From Candidatus Saccharibacteria bacterium UBA3225 (GTDB taxonomy: Bacteria > Patescibacteriota > Saccharimonadia > Saccharimonadales > Saccharimonadaceae), in NCBI GenBank assembly GCA_002363515.1, contig DEVX01000051.1, forward strand, positions 7,157 through 15,702: DNA of 8,546 bases, read 5' to 3'. The position numbers and the translations under genes were made by a program. Shown here one piece after another: positions 1-4,956 of the stretch. How positions within the stretch are numbered: the first letter of the stretch is position 1; every line of letters starts with the position of its first letter. Under the pieces are notes generated by a model that did no database searches, was not told the DNA's origin, and saw nothing but the letters and a program-made list of their open reading frames with translations.

Positions 1-198
1 CCAGCCGGTCTCAAGAATACACACCCAAAACTTCGCTATATGGTGCAGACCGATACTTGTCCGCCATGGTTTGTTGTATATGGCAGTAATCTTAGTCTCC
101 TACACTGGAGCTACAAGCGTTATCTCGAACGTCGTCTGCGTGAGGCCTTCGACTTTACGGGCACACCAATCTTCTTTAGTTTCCGTAATCGCGATTAA
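1..198 (+). CDS. der: GTPase Der (EngA), C-terminal end only
   Basis: Der is an essential double-GTPase that acts in maturation of the 50S ribosomal subunit in the cytoplasm. Only the last 65 codons are present, in frame 1, ending in TAA at 196-198. They correspond to the C-terminal KH-like domain: PKLRYMVQTDTCPPWFVVY is followed by SLLHWSYKRYLERRLREAF and DFTGTPIFFSFRNR, which matches the family pattern (PKi.Y.tQ....PPtFvlf, hfSYkRYLeNqlRe.F.f.GTPi). Both G domains lie upstream of the window. The KH-like fold in this family packs between the G domains and contacts rRNA. The gene converges on the minus-strand gene at 276-932. The identification is firm; nothing can be said about its promoter or full length. 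Confidence 0.93.
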   Translation, partial: PAGLKNTHPKLRYMVQTDTCPPWFVVYGSNLSLLHWSYKRYLERRLREAFDFTGTPIFFSFRNRD

Positions 199-200
199 GT

Positions 201-233
201 TTTTACAAAAAAGACCGTACGACGTACGGTCTT
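201..233 (-). terminator. Intrinsic terminator of the 276-932 minus-strand gene
   Basis: A perfect 10-bp inverted repeat, AAGACCGTAC (211-220) and GTACGGTCTT (224-233), surrounds a 3-nt loop. Read on the minus strand the hairpin is followed by a T-run (complement of 207-212) and then GTAAAAAC, the usual intrinsic terminator form. On the plus strand the hairpin is followed by AGTGAAAAGG with no T-run, so it is a poor terminator for der, although the hairpin lies only 12 nt after the der stop. Confidence 0.8.
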
Positions 234-275
234 AGTGAAAAGGAGTGCTTCATTTTTCGTGTCTTTGCGAAAACA

Positions 276-932
276 TTATCTCGCCTCGTTAATCGCAATA
301 GGCAAAACAGGAATGCGATCCGAGCTCCATATGACATAATGTTCGCCGTCGTCTACAACCTCAAACATACTGTCGGCTAGACAGCCCAGTAACACGCCAT
401 CGTCTACGATGTTGCAACAGTAGATAGCGCGCACGATTTCTGCGCGATACCCACCAATTAGCCGAATGCTACTCCGAGCAAGTTTGGCGACCAACGCCTT
501 AAGCTGTTCGCTCTCCAAGTTTGCAATTACGCAAGCAACTACTGACTGAAATTCTTCGCTAGTAATAGCCATAAGAAGATCGTCTGGAACGTCACCGCAA
601 TCAATATTGCCACCAACACTCATTTCCCCGGCCAACATCTTTGCTAACACTGTCAAATCAACCACCGGCGCAACGGCGTCCACTATCAGGCCAATGATTA
701 TCTGATCGAAACTCTCTTTCTTTGCGAAACGCAGCATATTTTTTATCTGCACAGCACAATAGCTATCTATCGAGAAACCTCCCGAATAGCTTAATCGCTT
801 CCTATCGCGCTCGTCGTCAGGATTTGGCCAACCCGGAATAAGTCCGATTCTCCTTAGCCTATCCAGACATTCTTTTTCGTCCATCCTAGCAAGAGACGAC
901 TCGGGAACATCCATTACTTCTGACAAACTCAT
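276..932 (-). CDS. Unrecognised 218-aa soluble protein
   Basis: I do not recognise this family. The start ATG at 930-932 is well supported: GGAGGTG (937-943, minus strand) lies 4 nt upstream. The protein has no signal peptide and no convincing membrane span. It has an acidic, charged N-terminus (about residues 1-48), a probably helical middle (60-160) with hydrophobic stretches such as FDQIIIGLIVDAVAPVVDL (75-93), and a short beta-like C-terminus ending VIWSSDRIPVLPIAINEAR. Seven cysteines (22, 59, 112, 134, 172, 173, 184) form no metal-binding spacing I can name, which suggests a reduced cytoplasmic protein. It is divergent from the PhoH2-like gene, with which it shares a promoter region, so joint regulation is possible. 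It is convergent with der. The reading frame is likely real given its Shine-Dalgarno, promoter and terminator; the function is unknown. Confidence 0.75.
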   Translation of the reverse strand: MSLSEVMDVPESSLARMDEKECLDRLRRIGLIPGWPNPDDERDRKRLSYSGGFSIDSYCAVQIKNMLRFAKKESFDQIIIGLIVDAVAPVVDLTVLAKMLAGEMSVGGNIDCGDVPDDLLMAITSEEFQSVVACVIANLESEQLKALVAKLARSSIRLIGGYRAEIVRAIYCCNIVDDGVLLGCLADSMFEVVDDGEHYVIWSSDRIPVLPIAINEAR

Positions 933-936
933 CTTT

Positions 937-943
937 CACCTCC
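937..943 (-). promoter_or_regulatory. Shine-Dalgarno of the 218-aa gene
   Basis: The minus strand reads GGAGGTG, an extended match to the 16S anti-Shine-Dalgarno, 4 nt before ATG at 932. It fixes the start over the later in-frame Met codons at residues 7 and 17. The putative leader is about 43 nt. Confidence 0.8.
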
Positions 944-981
944 ATAAAAAATGTACTAAACAGTTTCAGTTTCTAGTCATT

Positions 982-1010
982 ATTCCATCACATTGCTAGA
1001 CTAAAGTCAA
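982..1010 (-). promoter_or_regulatory. Sigma-70-type promoter for the 218-aa gene
   Basis: The minus strand has -35 TTGACT (1010-1005), a 17-nt spacer, and -10 TGGAAT (987-982) preceded by an extended -10 TG (990-989). Predicted transcription starts near 975. The -35 is overlapped by a small near-palindrome, GACTAAAGTC (999-1008), and an inverted TAGTC (974-978)/GACTA (999-1003) pair brackets the -10; these could be operator half-sites, but that is inference. Confidence 0.55.
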
Positions 1011-1029
1011 AACACAATAGTCCTATTTG

Positions 1030-1038
1030 TGATACAAT
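1030..1038 (+). promoter_or_regulatory. Extended -10 promoter for the PhoH2-like gene
   Basis: The plus strand has TGATACAAT: TG at 1030-1031 and hexamer TACAAT at 1033-1038. No good -35 is visible 16-18 nt upstream, which is tolerable for extended -10 promoters. Predicted start is near 1045, giving an 86-nt leader before the TTG at 1131, unlike the leaderless genes elsewhere in the window. Confidence 0.5.
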
Positions 1039-1043
1039 AGAAT

Positions 1044-1080
1044 AAATAAGGTGGGCTCTAGCATTTGCTTGAGCTTATTT
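1044..1080 (+). promoter_or_regulatory. Possible 5' leader hairpin of the PhoH2-like mRNA
   Basis: AAATAAG (1044-1050) can pair with CTTATTT (1074-1080), and CTC (1056-1058) with GAG (1071-1073), leaving a GTGGG bulge on the 5' side. The hairpin would form at the very 5' end of the predicted mRNA and is followed by a short T-run (1078-1081). It could stabilise the 5' end or act as a weak attenuator. The stem is AT-rich and the call is tentative. Confidence 0.3.
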
Positions 1081-1117
1081 TGTTAGCATCTTAAACATTG
1101 CAATAATCGGAAAGGAA

Positions 1118-1123
1118 GGGGGT
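1118..1123 (+). promoter_or_regulatory. Shine-Dalgarno deciding a TTG start
   Basis: GGGGGT pairs with the anti-Shine-Dalgarno ACCTCC with one G-U wobble and lies 7 nt before TTG at 1131. In-frame upstream codons contain no ATG or GTG before the TAA at 1104-1106, so TTG at 1131 is the only upstream start that keeps the N-terminal region. Confidence 0.6.
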
Positions 1124-1130
1124 AGTTTCA

Positions 1131-2666
1131 TTGGCAGCATTAAAGCAAGAAAACCAAATCTGGCATCCGCACATAGTGCCAGCTCTTGATGCTCTTATCG
1201 GTGCACCGGACATGCTTAGGCCCGAAAAGCAAACGAAACGAAAAGCGGACACCTTGTATATCCCAGAGATATACATAGACAAAGTGGAGACATTCCGTGA
1301 GGAGTTAAGCAGCAGGGGTGAAGCGTCAAAAAATGTACTTGGATATTTCACGGAGATTCTTGGCGCAATTCATAACTCGAGCGAGATGAAAGATGGCTTC
1401 ATTTGCGACAATGGCATGATCATAAAGTTCATGTCGCCAGAAGACGTCAACCTCTCGTCAAGTAGCGCAGTCAAATCGAGTAGCGCATTTACGTTAGCGA
1501 CCGCAAAAACTATCCAGGGCAGCTTCGGAGCAGACAAAACCGCAATCCTGACTGGCGATGACTATATGTCTAGTAAAGCATATCGCAAGAACATAGACGT
1601 CGTTCACATCAACCCAGAAGTGTATACTGGACGCCGCAAACTGGTTTTACCCGCAGATCTGTATGACAGCTGGTTTAAACATCATTCGATCTCCGCGGAA
1701 CAGTTCAGCTCTTACTTCCCAAACGAAGTAAAACTCAAGTCTAATGAGTACGTACAGTTCGAAGTCGACTACAGCTACGCCTGTACGTATGGAGTGCATC
1801 CGCGCAACCCCATACCGCTAATTGGCCGCTTCGAATCGGGAACAGAAAGACTGGAACGCATTCACTACATCGAAAACGCCCCGCGAGCCATACAGCCGCG
1901 AACACCAGGGCAAGCTATGTTTATGGAAGCCTTGCTAGCCCCAGTAGAAGAAATGCCAATCGTAGTATGCCCAGCCATATTCGGTACGGGAAAAACATTT
2001 CTAGCCACAGTATTGGGATATAATTACGTCTCCGGCAGAGATCCCGCCTTCGATCGCATATTTGTGGTGCCTAGAGATTCAAGTCTGGGTAAAGACATCG
2101 GTTTTCTACCCGGCGACGAACAACAAAAAACCATCGCCAAAGCGGCACCTATTAAAGACTCTCTATATAATTACTTCAAACTGTTGAATAGAACGAGCCA
2201 AAGTAAATATGCGCAAAAACAAAACATGCGCGATAGGGCAAACAAGGGCAAAAAAGGCAAAAATGTCCAACCGGCAAACGATCAGCGCGACATATCCGAG
2301 TCTTACCCTCAGTACATCAATAGGCTAGTTAATTTAGCGCTAGAAAGGTACTTTGAATTTGTTCCCATCGTTAATATTGGAGGGCGCTCTGTTTCCGACA
2401 GCTGGATTATTTACGACGAAGCTCAGGATATGGAACGTTTCCAAATCGATCAGCTCATGCAGCGCATTGGCGATGGATCAAAGATGGTCATTATCGGCGA
2501 TCCGGACCAAGTCTACAACAGACATATGAATCGTCGCAGTAATGGATTGACTTATGCGGCAACGCATCTAGCGAACAGTCCCTATGCGGCCGTAATCGAA
2601 ATGACCGAAAGCGAGATTACTAGGTCCGTTGCAGCTCGCGAAATTGCTCGCTGTTTTAAACGTTAA
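1131..2666 (+). CDS. PhoH2-like ATPase with a degenerate N-terminal PIN domain
   Basis: PIN-PhoH (YlaK/PhoH2) proteins couple a PIN-type RNase to an ATP-driven RNA helicase motor, and some act as toxin-like RNases. The 511-aa product starts at TTG. Residues 15-165 follow the PIN layout: PALDALIGAPDML (17-29) sits where DTNVLLHDP is expected, YIPEIYIDKVETF (43-55) where the IP.vVleELDkfK strand is, and ILTGDDYMSSKA (139-150) where the conserved (T)KD....A is. VYTG (164-167) and the PRTPGQAMF linker (256-264) are typical of the family. The ATPase shows a P-loop GTGKT (285-289), GKDIGFLPGD (320-329), GGRSVSDSWIIYDEAQD (417-433, Walker B D429/E430), GDPDQV (456-461), RSNGLTY (469-475) and an ESEITRS arginine segment (492-498). 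Oddities: Ala282 replaces the first P-loop Gly, and a basic insert (about 353-400, with KGKKGK at 372-377) separates GDE from Walker B. Fold assignment is firm; nuclease activity is not. Confidence 0.88.
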   Translation: MAALKQENQIWHPHIVPALDALIGAPDMLRPEKQTKRKADTLYIPEIYIDKVETFREELSSRGEASKNVLGYFTEILGAIHNSSEMKDGFICDNGMIIKFMSPEDVNLSSSSAVKSSSAFTLATAKTIQGSFGADKTAILTGDDYMSSKAYRKNIDVVHINPEVYTGRRKLVLPADLYDSWFKHHSISAEQFSSYFPNEVKLKSNEYVQFEVDYSYACTYGVHPRNPIPLIGRFESGTERLERIHYIENAPRAIQPRTPGQAMFMEALLAPVEEMPIVVCPAIFGTGKTFLATVLGYNYVSGRDPAFDRIFVVPRDSSLGKDIGFLPGDEQQKTIAKAAPIKDSLYNYFKLLNRTSQSKYAQKQNMRDRANKGKKGKNVQPANDQRDISESYPQYINRLVNLALERYFEFVPIVNIGGRSVSDSWIIYDEAQDMERFQIDQLMQRIGDGSKMVIIGDPDQVYNRHMNRRSNGLTYAATHLANSPYAAVIEMTESEITRSVAAREIARCFKR

Positions 2667-2684
2667 TTGCAAAGTTACACTCAC

Positions 2685-2711
2685 AAGCCCTCGGTGTCGC
2701 CGAGGGCTTTT
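2685..2711 (+). terminator. Intrinsic terminator of the PhoH2-like gene
   Basis: AAGCCCTCGG (2685-2694) pairs with CCGAGGGCTT (2700-2709) around the loop TGTCG, followed by T's to 2711. The GC-rich stem 18 nt after the stop codon is a clear terminator. It separates this gene from pth and argues that pth has its own promoter. Confidence 0.88.
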
Positions 2712-2731
2712 AACGGCATTATTATCAGATA

Positions 2732-2740
2732 TGCTACAAT
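2732..2740 (+). promoter_or_regulatory. Extended -10 promoter of pth, probably leaderless
   Basis: TGCTACAAT: TG at 2732-2733 and TACAAT at 2735-2740. Only 7 nt separate the hexamer from ATG at 2748, so the expected start (about 7 nt after the hexamer) falls at 2747-2748. No Shine-Dalgarno is possible. The same arrangement recurs before the genes at 4957 and 6366. Confidence 0.65.
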
Positions 2741-2747
2741 CTATCTT

Positions 2748-3269
2748 ATGAAAATCATTGTCGGCTTTGGCAATCCTGGCAGTAAATACAATTTTACGCG
2801 CCATAATCTTGGTTTTTTGGCACTCGATTTTTATGCCAAAATTCACAAGCTGAACTGGCAAAATAAGCCTAAGTTTAATGCACTTATCGCCAAAGATGAC
2901 GAGCACGATATCTTGTTAGTTAAAGCCCAAACCTACTACAACGAAGTTGGCCAAAGCGTCCGATCGATCCTTGATTTCTACAAACTTTCACCGCAAGACA
3001 TTTTAGTAGTCTGCGATGATTTTAATTTAGAATTCGGCAAAATTCGTTTTCGCGAACGGGGAAGCGCAGGCGGGAATAATGGCCTAAAGTCTCTCATCGC
3101 ACGCCTCAGTACGGAAGACTTTCCACGTCTTCGCATCGGCACTGCCAACGATAACCTCCGTAGCAAAATTGGCGATACGGACTTCGTTTTATCACGCTTC
3201 AACGAAGCGGAATACGAAAAACTCCCTCAGATACTTAAGGAGATATCCAGTTTTATAGATAAAAAATAG
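2748..3269 (+). CDS. pth: Peptidyl-tRNA hydrolase
   Basis: Pth cleaves the ester bond of peptidyl-tRNA released from stalled ribosomes and so recycles tRNA in the cytoplasm. The 173-aa product is a little shorter than the usual 185-195. Seen motifs: GFGNPGSKYNFTRHNLGF (6-23), with N9 and the catalytic H19; KAQTYYNEVGQSV (59-71), with N65; VVCDDFNLEFGKIRFRERGS (87-106), with the aspartates at 90-91 matching the family's catalytic-network Asp; SAGGNNGLKSL (106-116); and FPRLRIG (125-131). Two family positions differ: Tyr64 in place of the Met before Asn in (Y/F)MN, and Asn110 in place of the His in GGHNG. The start is ATG 2748, although the frame is open back to 2667, because upstream codons run through the PhoH2 terminator and the -10. 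The neighbourhood (der upstream) is housekeeping. Identity is certain. Confidence 0.96.
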   Translation: MKIIVGFGNPGSKYNFTRHNLGFLALDFYAKIHKLNWQNKPKFNALIAKDDEHDILLVKAQTYYNEVGQSVRSILDFYKLSPQDILVVCDDFNLEFGKIRFRERGSAGGNNGLKSLIARLSTEDFPRLRIGTANDNLRSKIGDTDFVLSRFNEAEYEKLPQILKEISSFIDKK

Positions 3270-3291
3270 GGCCGCCCATAATGGGCAGCCC
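3255..3291 (-). terminator. Terminator of the 298-aa minus-strand gene, overlapping the pth 3' end
   Basis: GGGC (3269-3272) with GCCC outside and GCCCA (3274-3278) with TGGGC (3282-3286) inside, one C/A mismatch between them, form a hairpin with a TAA loop. On the minus strand it is followed by TATTTTTTATC, formed by the last codons and stop of pth. On the plus strand it is followed only by CCTCTTC, so it mainly serves the minus-strand gene. Confidence 0.72.
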
Positions 3292-3317
3292 CTCTTCAGC
3301 GCGATTCTGGAAAACAA

Positions 3318-4214
3318 CTAGTCGCTTGAAAGACGGCAATACTCAGAACCAGATATTGTTTCTGCGCAGAGATTCCCGCCATAGTACCAGACGGGCGCAA
3401 AGCTAGTGCGATAAATGTCTTCAATTTGTTTCACGCACTTCCTGAACGGCTTCAGGCTGTCTTTGTGATAATAAAAGTTGATCTTCTTGCCTCCGAAGAA
3501 TACCGATACTGCGTCTGGGCCAAACGTAAAAATGCCATCTACAGGGAGCGACGCGAAAGAAGAGTTCGCGACAATCCGTCTGAACCTGTTCCTGAGGTTC
3601 CTTCGTTCACGATATCGAGCAAGAACAGCATCAAACCTTTCTTCCTCCGGCACTTTTTTCTCAAAGTATGCCATTGGATCCTTCTCGAACTCCTCTAGAT
3701 GCTCCGACCCGCCAATATGAAGATGACCAAAACGCCACGAATAGGCATACCCGAATGGAGAGCTCCACGCCTTAGGCTGAATCTTAACCAAGACATAGCC
3801 ATCTGGGTCATCGAACCGAATAATCGACCGCCCCCATTGATCTCTCCATCCATTGCTTCTGGTTCTAGCCGTGAACGAAAAGAGAGGAATGTCGGCATCT
3901 TCCGCGACAATCTGAGCGTTGTCTTTCCCGATATCGAACCGATCCGTAGTTAGCATAATGAGCTGGTCTCGCTTAGCGCCACAAGAAACCAGATCATACG
4001 TTTTTCCATGACCTTTCGGCACTAACATACAAGGACAAATATCCATATACTGATGCCGAAAGCGCCCAAGCACATCGACGCTCGTCGAAATCGTGTCCGG
4101 CCTAAAGCCGTCCGTTCGCAGAACAGGCCAACCGTCATCAAATCCGTACCCATCGCTCGCAGCACGCCAACTAAGCACCTCATCACAGCTTTCACTTCGC
4201 AATAATCGAATCAT
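3318..4214 (-). CDS. Unrecognised 298-aa protein
   Basis: I do not recognise this family. ATG at 4214-4212 is chosen because GGAGGT (4226-4221, minus strand) lies 6 nt upstream; the frame stays open to 4313 but the extra 33 codons overlap the leader hairpin and the -10. The product is soluble, with no signal peptide or membrane span. It is rich in aromatic residues and arginine. The N-terminal half has many short strands (VLVKIQPKAW 141-150, RFGHLHIGG 161-169) and a CPC (60-62). A strongly basic helix, RYRERRNLRNRFRRI (200-214), could bind nucleic acid. The C-terminal part (GIFTFGPDAVSVFF, KINFYYHKDSL, PVWYYGGN) is again beta-rich. No catalytic motif is evident. It has its own promoter, structured leader and terminator, and is convergent with pth. 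The gene is likely real; the role is unknown. Confidence 0.75.
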   Translation of the reverse strand: MIRLLRSESCDEVLSWRAASDGYGFDDGWPVLRTDGFRPDTISTSVDVLGRFRHQYMDICPCMLVPKGHGKTYDLVSCGAKRDQLIMLTTDRFDIGKDNAQIVAEDADIPLFSFTARTRSNGWRDQWGRSIIRFDDPDGYVLVKIQPKAWSSPFGYAYSWRFGHLHIGGSEHLEEFEKDPMAYFEKKVPEEERFDAVLARYRERRNLRNRFRRIVANSSFASLPVDGIFTFGPDAVSVFFGGKKINFYYHKDSLKPFRKCVKQIEDIYRTSFAPVWYYGGNLCAETISGSEYCRLSSD

Positions 4215-4220
4215 TTCCCC

Positions 4221-4226
4221 ACCTCC
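4221..4226 (-). promoter_or_regulatory. Shine-Dalgarno of the 298-aa gene
   Basis: The minus strand reads GGAGGT, 6 nt before ATG at 4214. It decides the start at 4214 rather than the in-frame ATG at 4313. Confidence 0.8.
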
Positions 4227-4260
4227 TAAATACGTATTGCGCAGCTGTTCCGTTGCAACT

Positions 4261-4295
4261 AACCCACTCGTATAGATTCTAAGATCTCGTGGGTT
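4261..4295 (-). promoter_or_regulatory. Structured 5' leader hairpin of the 298-aa gene
   Basis: AACCCAC (4261-4267) and GTGGGTT (4289-4295) form a perfect 7-bp outer stem. Inside it AGAT (4274-4277) and ATCT (4284-4287) form a second 4-bp stem. The predicted mRNA starts near 4297, so the hairpin would be at its 5' end, about 35 nt before the Shine-Dalgarno. It lacks a T-run and is not a terminator; a 5'-end stabiliser or binding site is possible. Confidence 0.45.
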
Positions 4296-4303
4296 CAAGA
4301 GAT

Positions 4304-4332
4304 AAAATAACATAAAATAGTATTCTCTTCAA
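4304..4332 (-). promoter_or_regulatory. Promoter of the 298-aa gene
   Basis: The minus strand has -35 TTGAAG (4332-4327), a 17-nt spacer, and -10 TATTTT (4309-4304) preceded by an extended -10 TG (4312-4311). The expected start is near 4297, giving a leader of about 83 nt. Confidence 0.5.
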
Positions 4333-4584
4333 ATAGCGACTAGACGTTGCGCCGTCCGAACAATCATCCCTCGACGAGCAATCGTGCTTTGCAAAAATAT
4401 AAAAAAATGTAAAAACCTGTCAAAATCGCCTGAAAATAACGCAATTTATACCACATTTTCACAAAATAACAATAAGCATTTTCACCCCTGTAATTTACCT
4501 GCTAATCTGTTGCAAAATGACCACTTTGCCGTAGTTTTTGCAAAAAAAGATGTGAAAACTATTGCATAAATTGCAAATCCGTGC
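4333..4584. other. AT-rich non-coding region upstream of the RNA gene
   Basis: No convincing gene. The stretch is AT-rich and contains repeated short motifs: TTGCAAAA at 4389-4396, 4510-4517 and 4538-4545, with TTGCAAAT at 4571-4578; and CATTTTCAC at 4454-4462 and 4477-4485 (23 bp apart), with an inverted partial copy GTGAAAA at 4552-4558. TTTTTGCAAAAA around 4535-4546 is a 12-bp palindrome. These could be UP-element-like or regulator sites for the strong promoter at 4585, or chance in an AT-rich sequence. Confidence 0.35.
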
Positions 4585-4590
4585 TATAAT
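4582..4590 (+). promoter_or_regulatory. Strong extended -10 promoter of the RNA gene
   Basis: TGCTATAAT: TG at 4582-4583 and a consensus TATAAT at 4585-4590, the best -10 in the window. A weak -35, TTGCAT (4562-4567), lies 17 nt upstream. Expected start is about 4597. No reading frame follows, which supports a non-coding transcript. Confidence 0.7.
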
Positions 4591-4596
4591 CAAAAC

Positions 4597-4894
4597 AGTT
4601 TTGGTCTGAAAGGACCAAAAAACCGCACCTAAAAATTTTAGAAACGTTGCTAAATTTATTTTAGCAATTGTTGCATGCTTTAGAAACCCTTTCGGCCTTC
4701 AAATTTCTCCTATAGTTTGAAGTGAAAAGTATTACCTCCACTTAGAAAGATCATTTCTAAAGCTAGCAATCCCTATAACCGGCGGACCCCATGTGTGAGG
4801 TGGGTCACGCTTCCGGAGTTCTCCGGATGCCTTAGGAGGTGTGTTGTAGGGCCAAATAGCCCCAGGTGATGCCCACCCTTACCTGGGGCTTTTT
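4597..4894 (+). ncRNA. Unassigned structured RNA, about 300 nt
   Basis: A consensus extended -10 and a strong terminator bracket about 298 nt with no plausible open frame but many perfect stems. Hairpins seen: 4599-4606/4613-4620 (TTTTGGTC, loop TGAAAG); 4647-4654/4660-4667 (TTGCTAAA, loop TTTAT); 4697-4703/4716-4722 (CTTCAAA); 4742-4748/4754-4760 (TTAGAAA, loop GATCA); 4782-4789/4802-4810 (GCGGACCC, one bulged A); 4813-4817/4822-4826 (CCGGA, loop GTTC); and the terminator. AACCGCACCT (4621-4630) can pair with AGGTGTGTT (4837-4845), with a bulge and a wobble, and would close a large domain. It lacks the conserved GAGGAAAGUCCGGGC core of RNase P RNA, the GAAGGAAGCAGCC tip of SRP RNA and the tRNA-like ends of tmRNA. 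A riboswitch for the next gene is unlikely because that gene has its own promoter after the terminator. Boundaries are inferred from promoter and terminator; the family is unknown. Confidence 0.62.
4858..4894 (+). terminator. Intrinsic terminator of the RNA gene
   Basis: AGCCCCAGGT (4858-4867) pairs perfectly with ACCTGGGGCT (4881-4890) around a 13-nt loop, followed by TTTTT (4890-4894). The unusually large loop contains CCCACC (4872-4877), complementary to GGTGGG at 4799-4804 in the RNA body. Confidence 0.9.
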
Positions 4895-4941
4895 GGTGCC
4901 CTAATAATCCTTACAACCCCATCAAAGCAGTGGTATTCTTA

Positions 4942-4950
4942 TGCTAAAAT
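4942..4950 (+). promoter_or_regulatory. Extended -10 promoter of the phosphatase-pilin gene, probably leaderless
   Basis: TGCTAAAAT: TG at 4942-4943 and TAAAAT at 4945-4950. ATG at 4957 follows after 6 nt, at the expected transcription start. No Shine-Dalgarno is present. The gene is therefore expressed separately from the RNA terminated at 4894. Confidence 0.62.
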
Positions 4951-4956
4951 ATAAAT

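Noticed and set aside
2667..2747. Upstream extension of pth to a start at 2667
   Set aside because: The added codons run through the PhoH2 terminator and the pth -10; MKIIVGFGNPG is the normal Pth N-terminus.
4215..4313. Upstream extension of the 298-aa protein to ATG 4313
   Set aside because: It would be translated from the promoter and leader hairpin, with no Shine-Dalgarno, while ATG 4214 has a good one.
4446..4455. DnaA-box-like TTATACCACA in the AT-rich stretch (possible origin)
   Set aside because: It has an extra C relative to TTATNCACA, no second good box is present, and no dnaA or dnaN is nearby.
4384..4569. 61-codon frame starting GTG, upstream of the RNA promoter
   Set aside because: No Shine-Dalgarno and no leaderless -10; Asn/Lys-rich composition only mirrors the AT-rich DNA; no recognisable domain.
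4781..4894. T-box or other riboswitch controlling the phosphatase-pilin gene
   Set aside because: GGTGGGTCACGC only loosely resembles the T-box TGGNACCGCG; the downstream gene has its own promoter after the terminator and is not a T-box target type.
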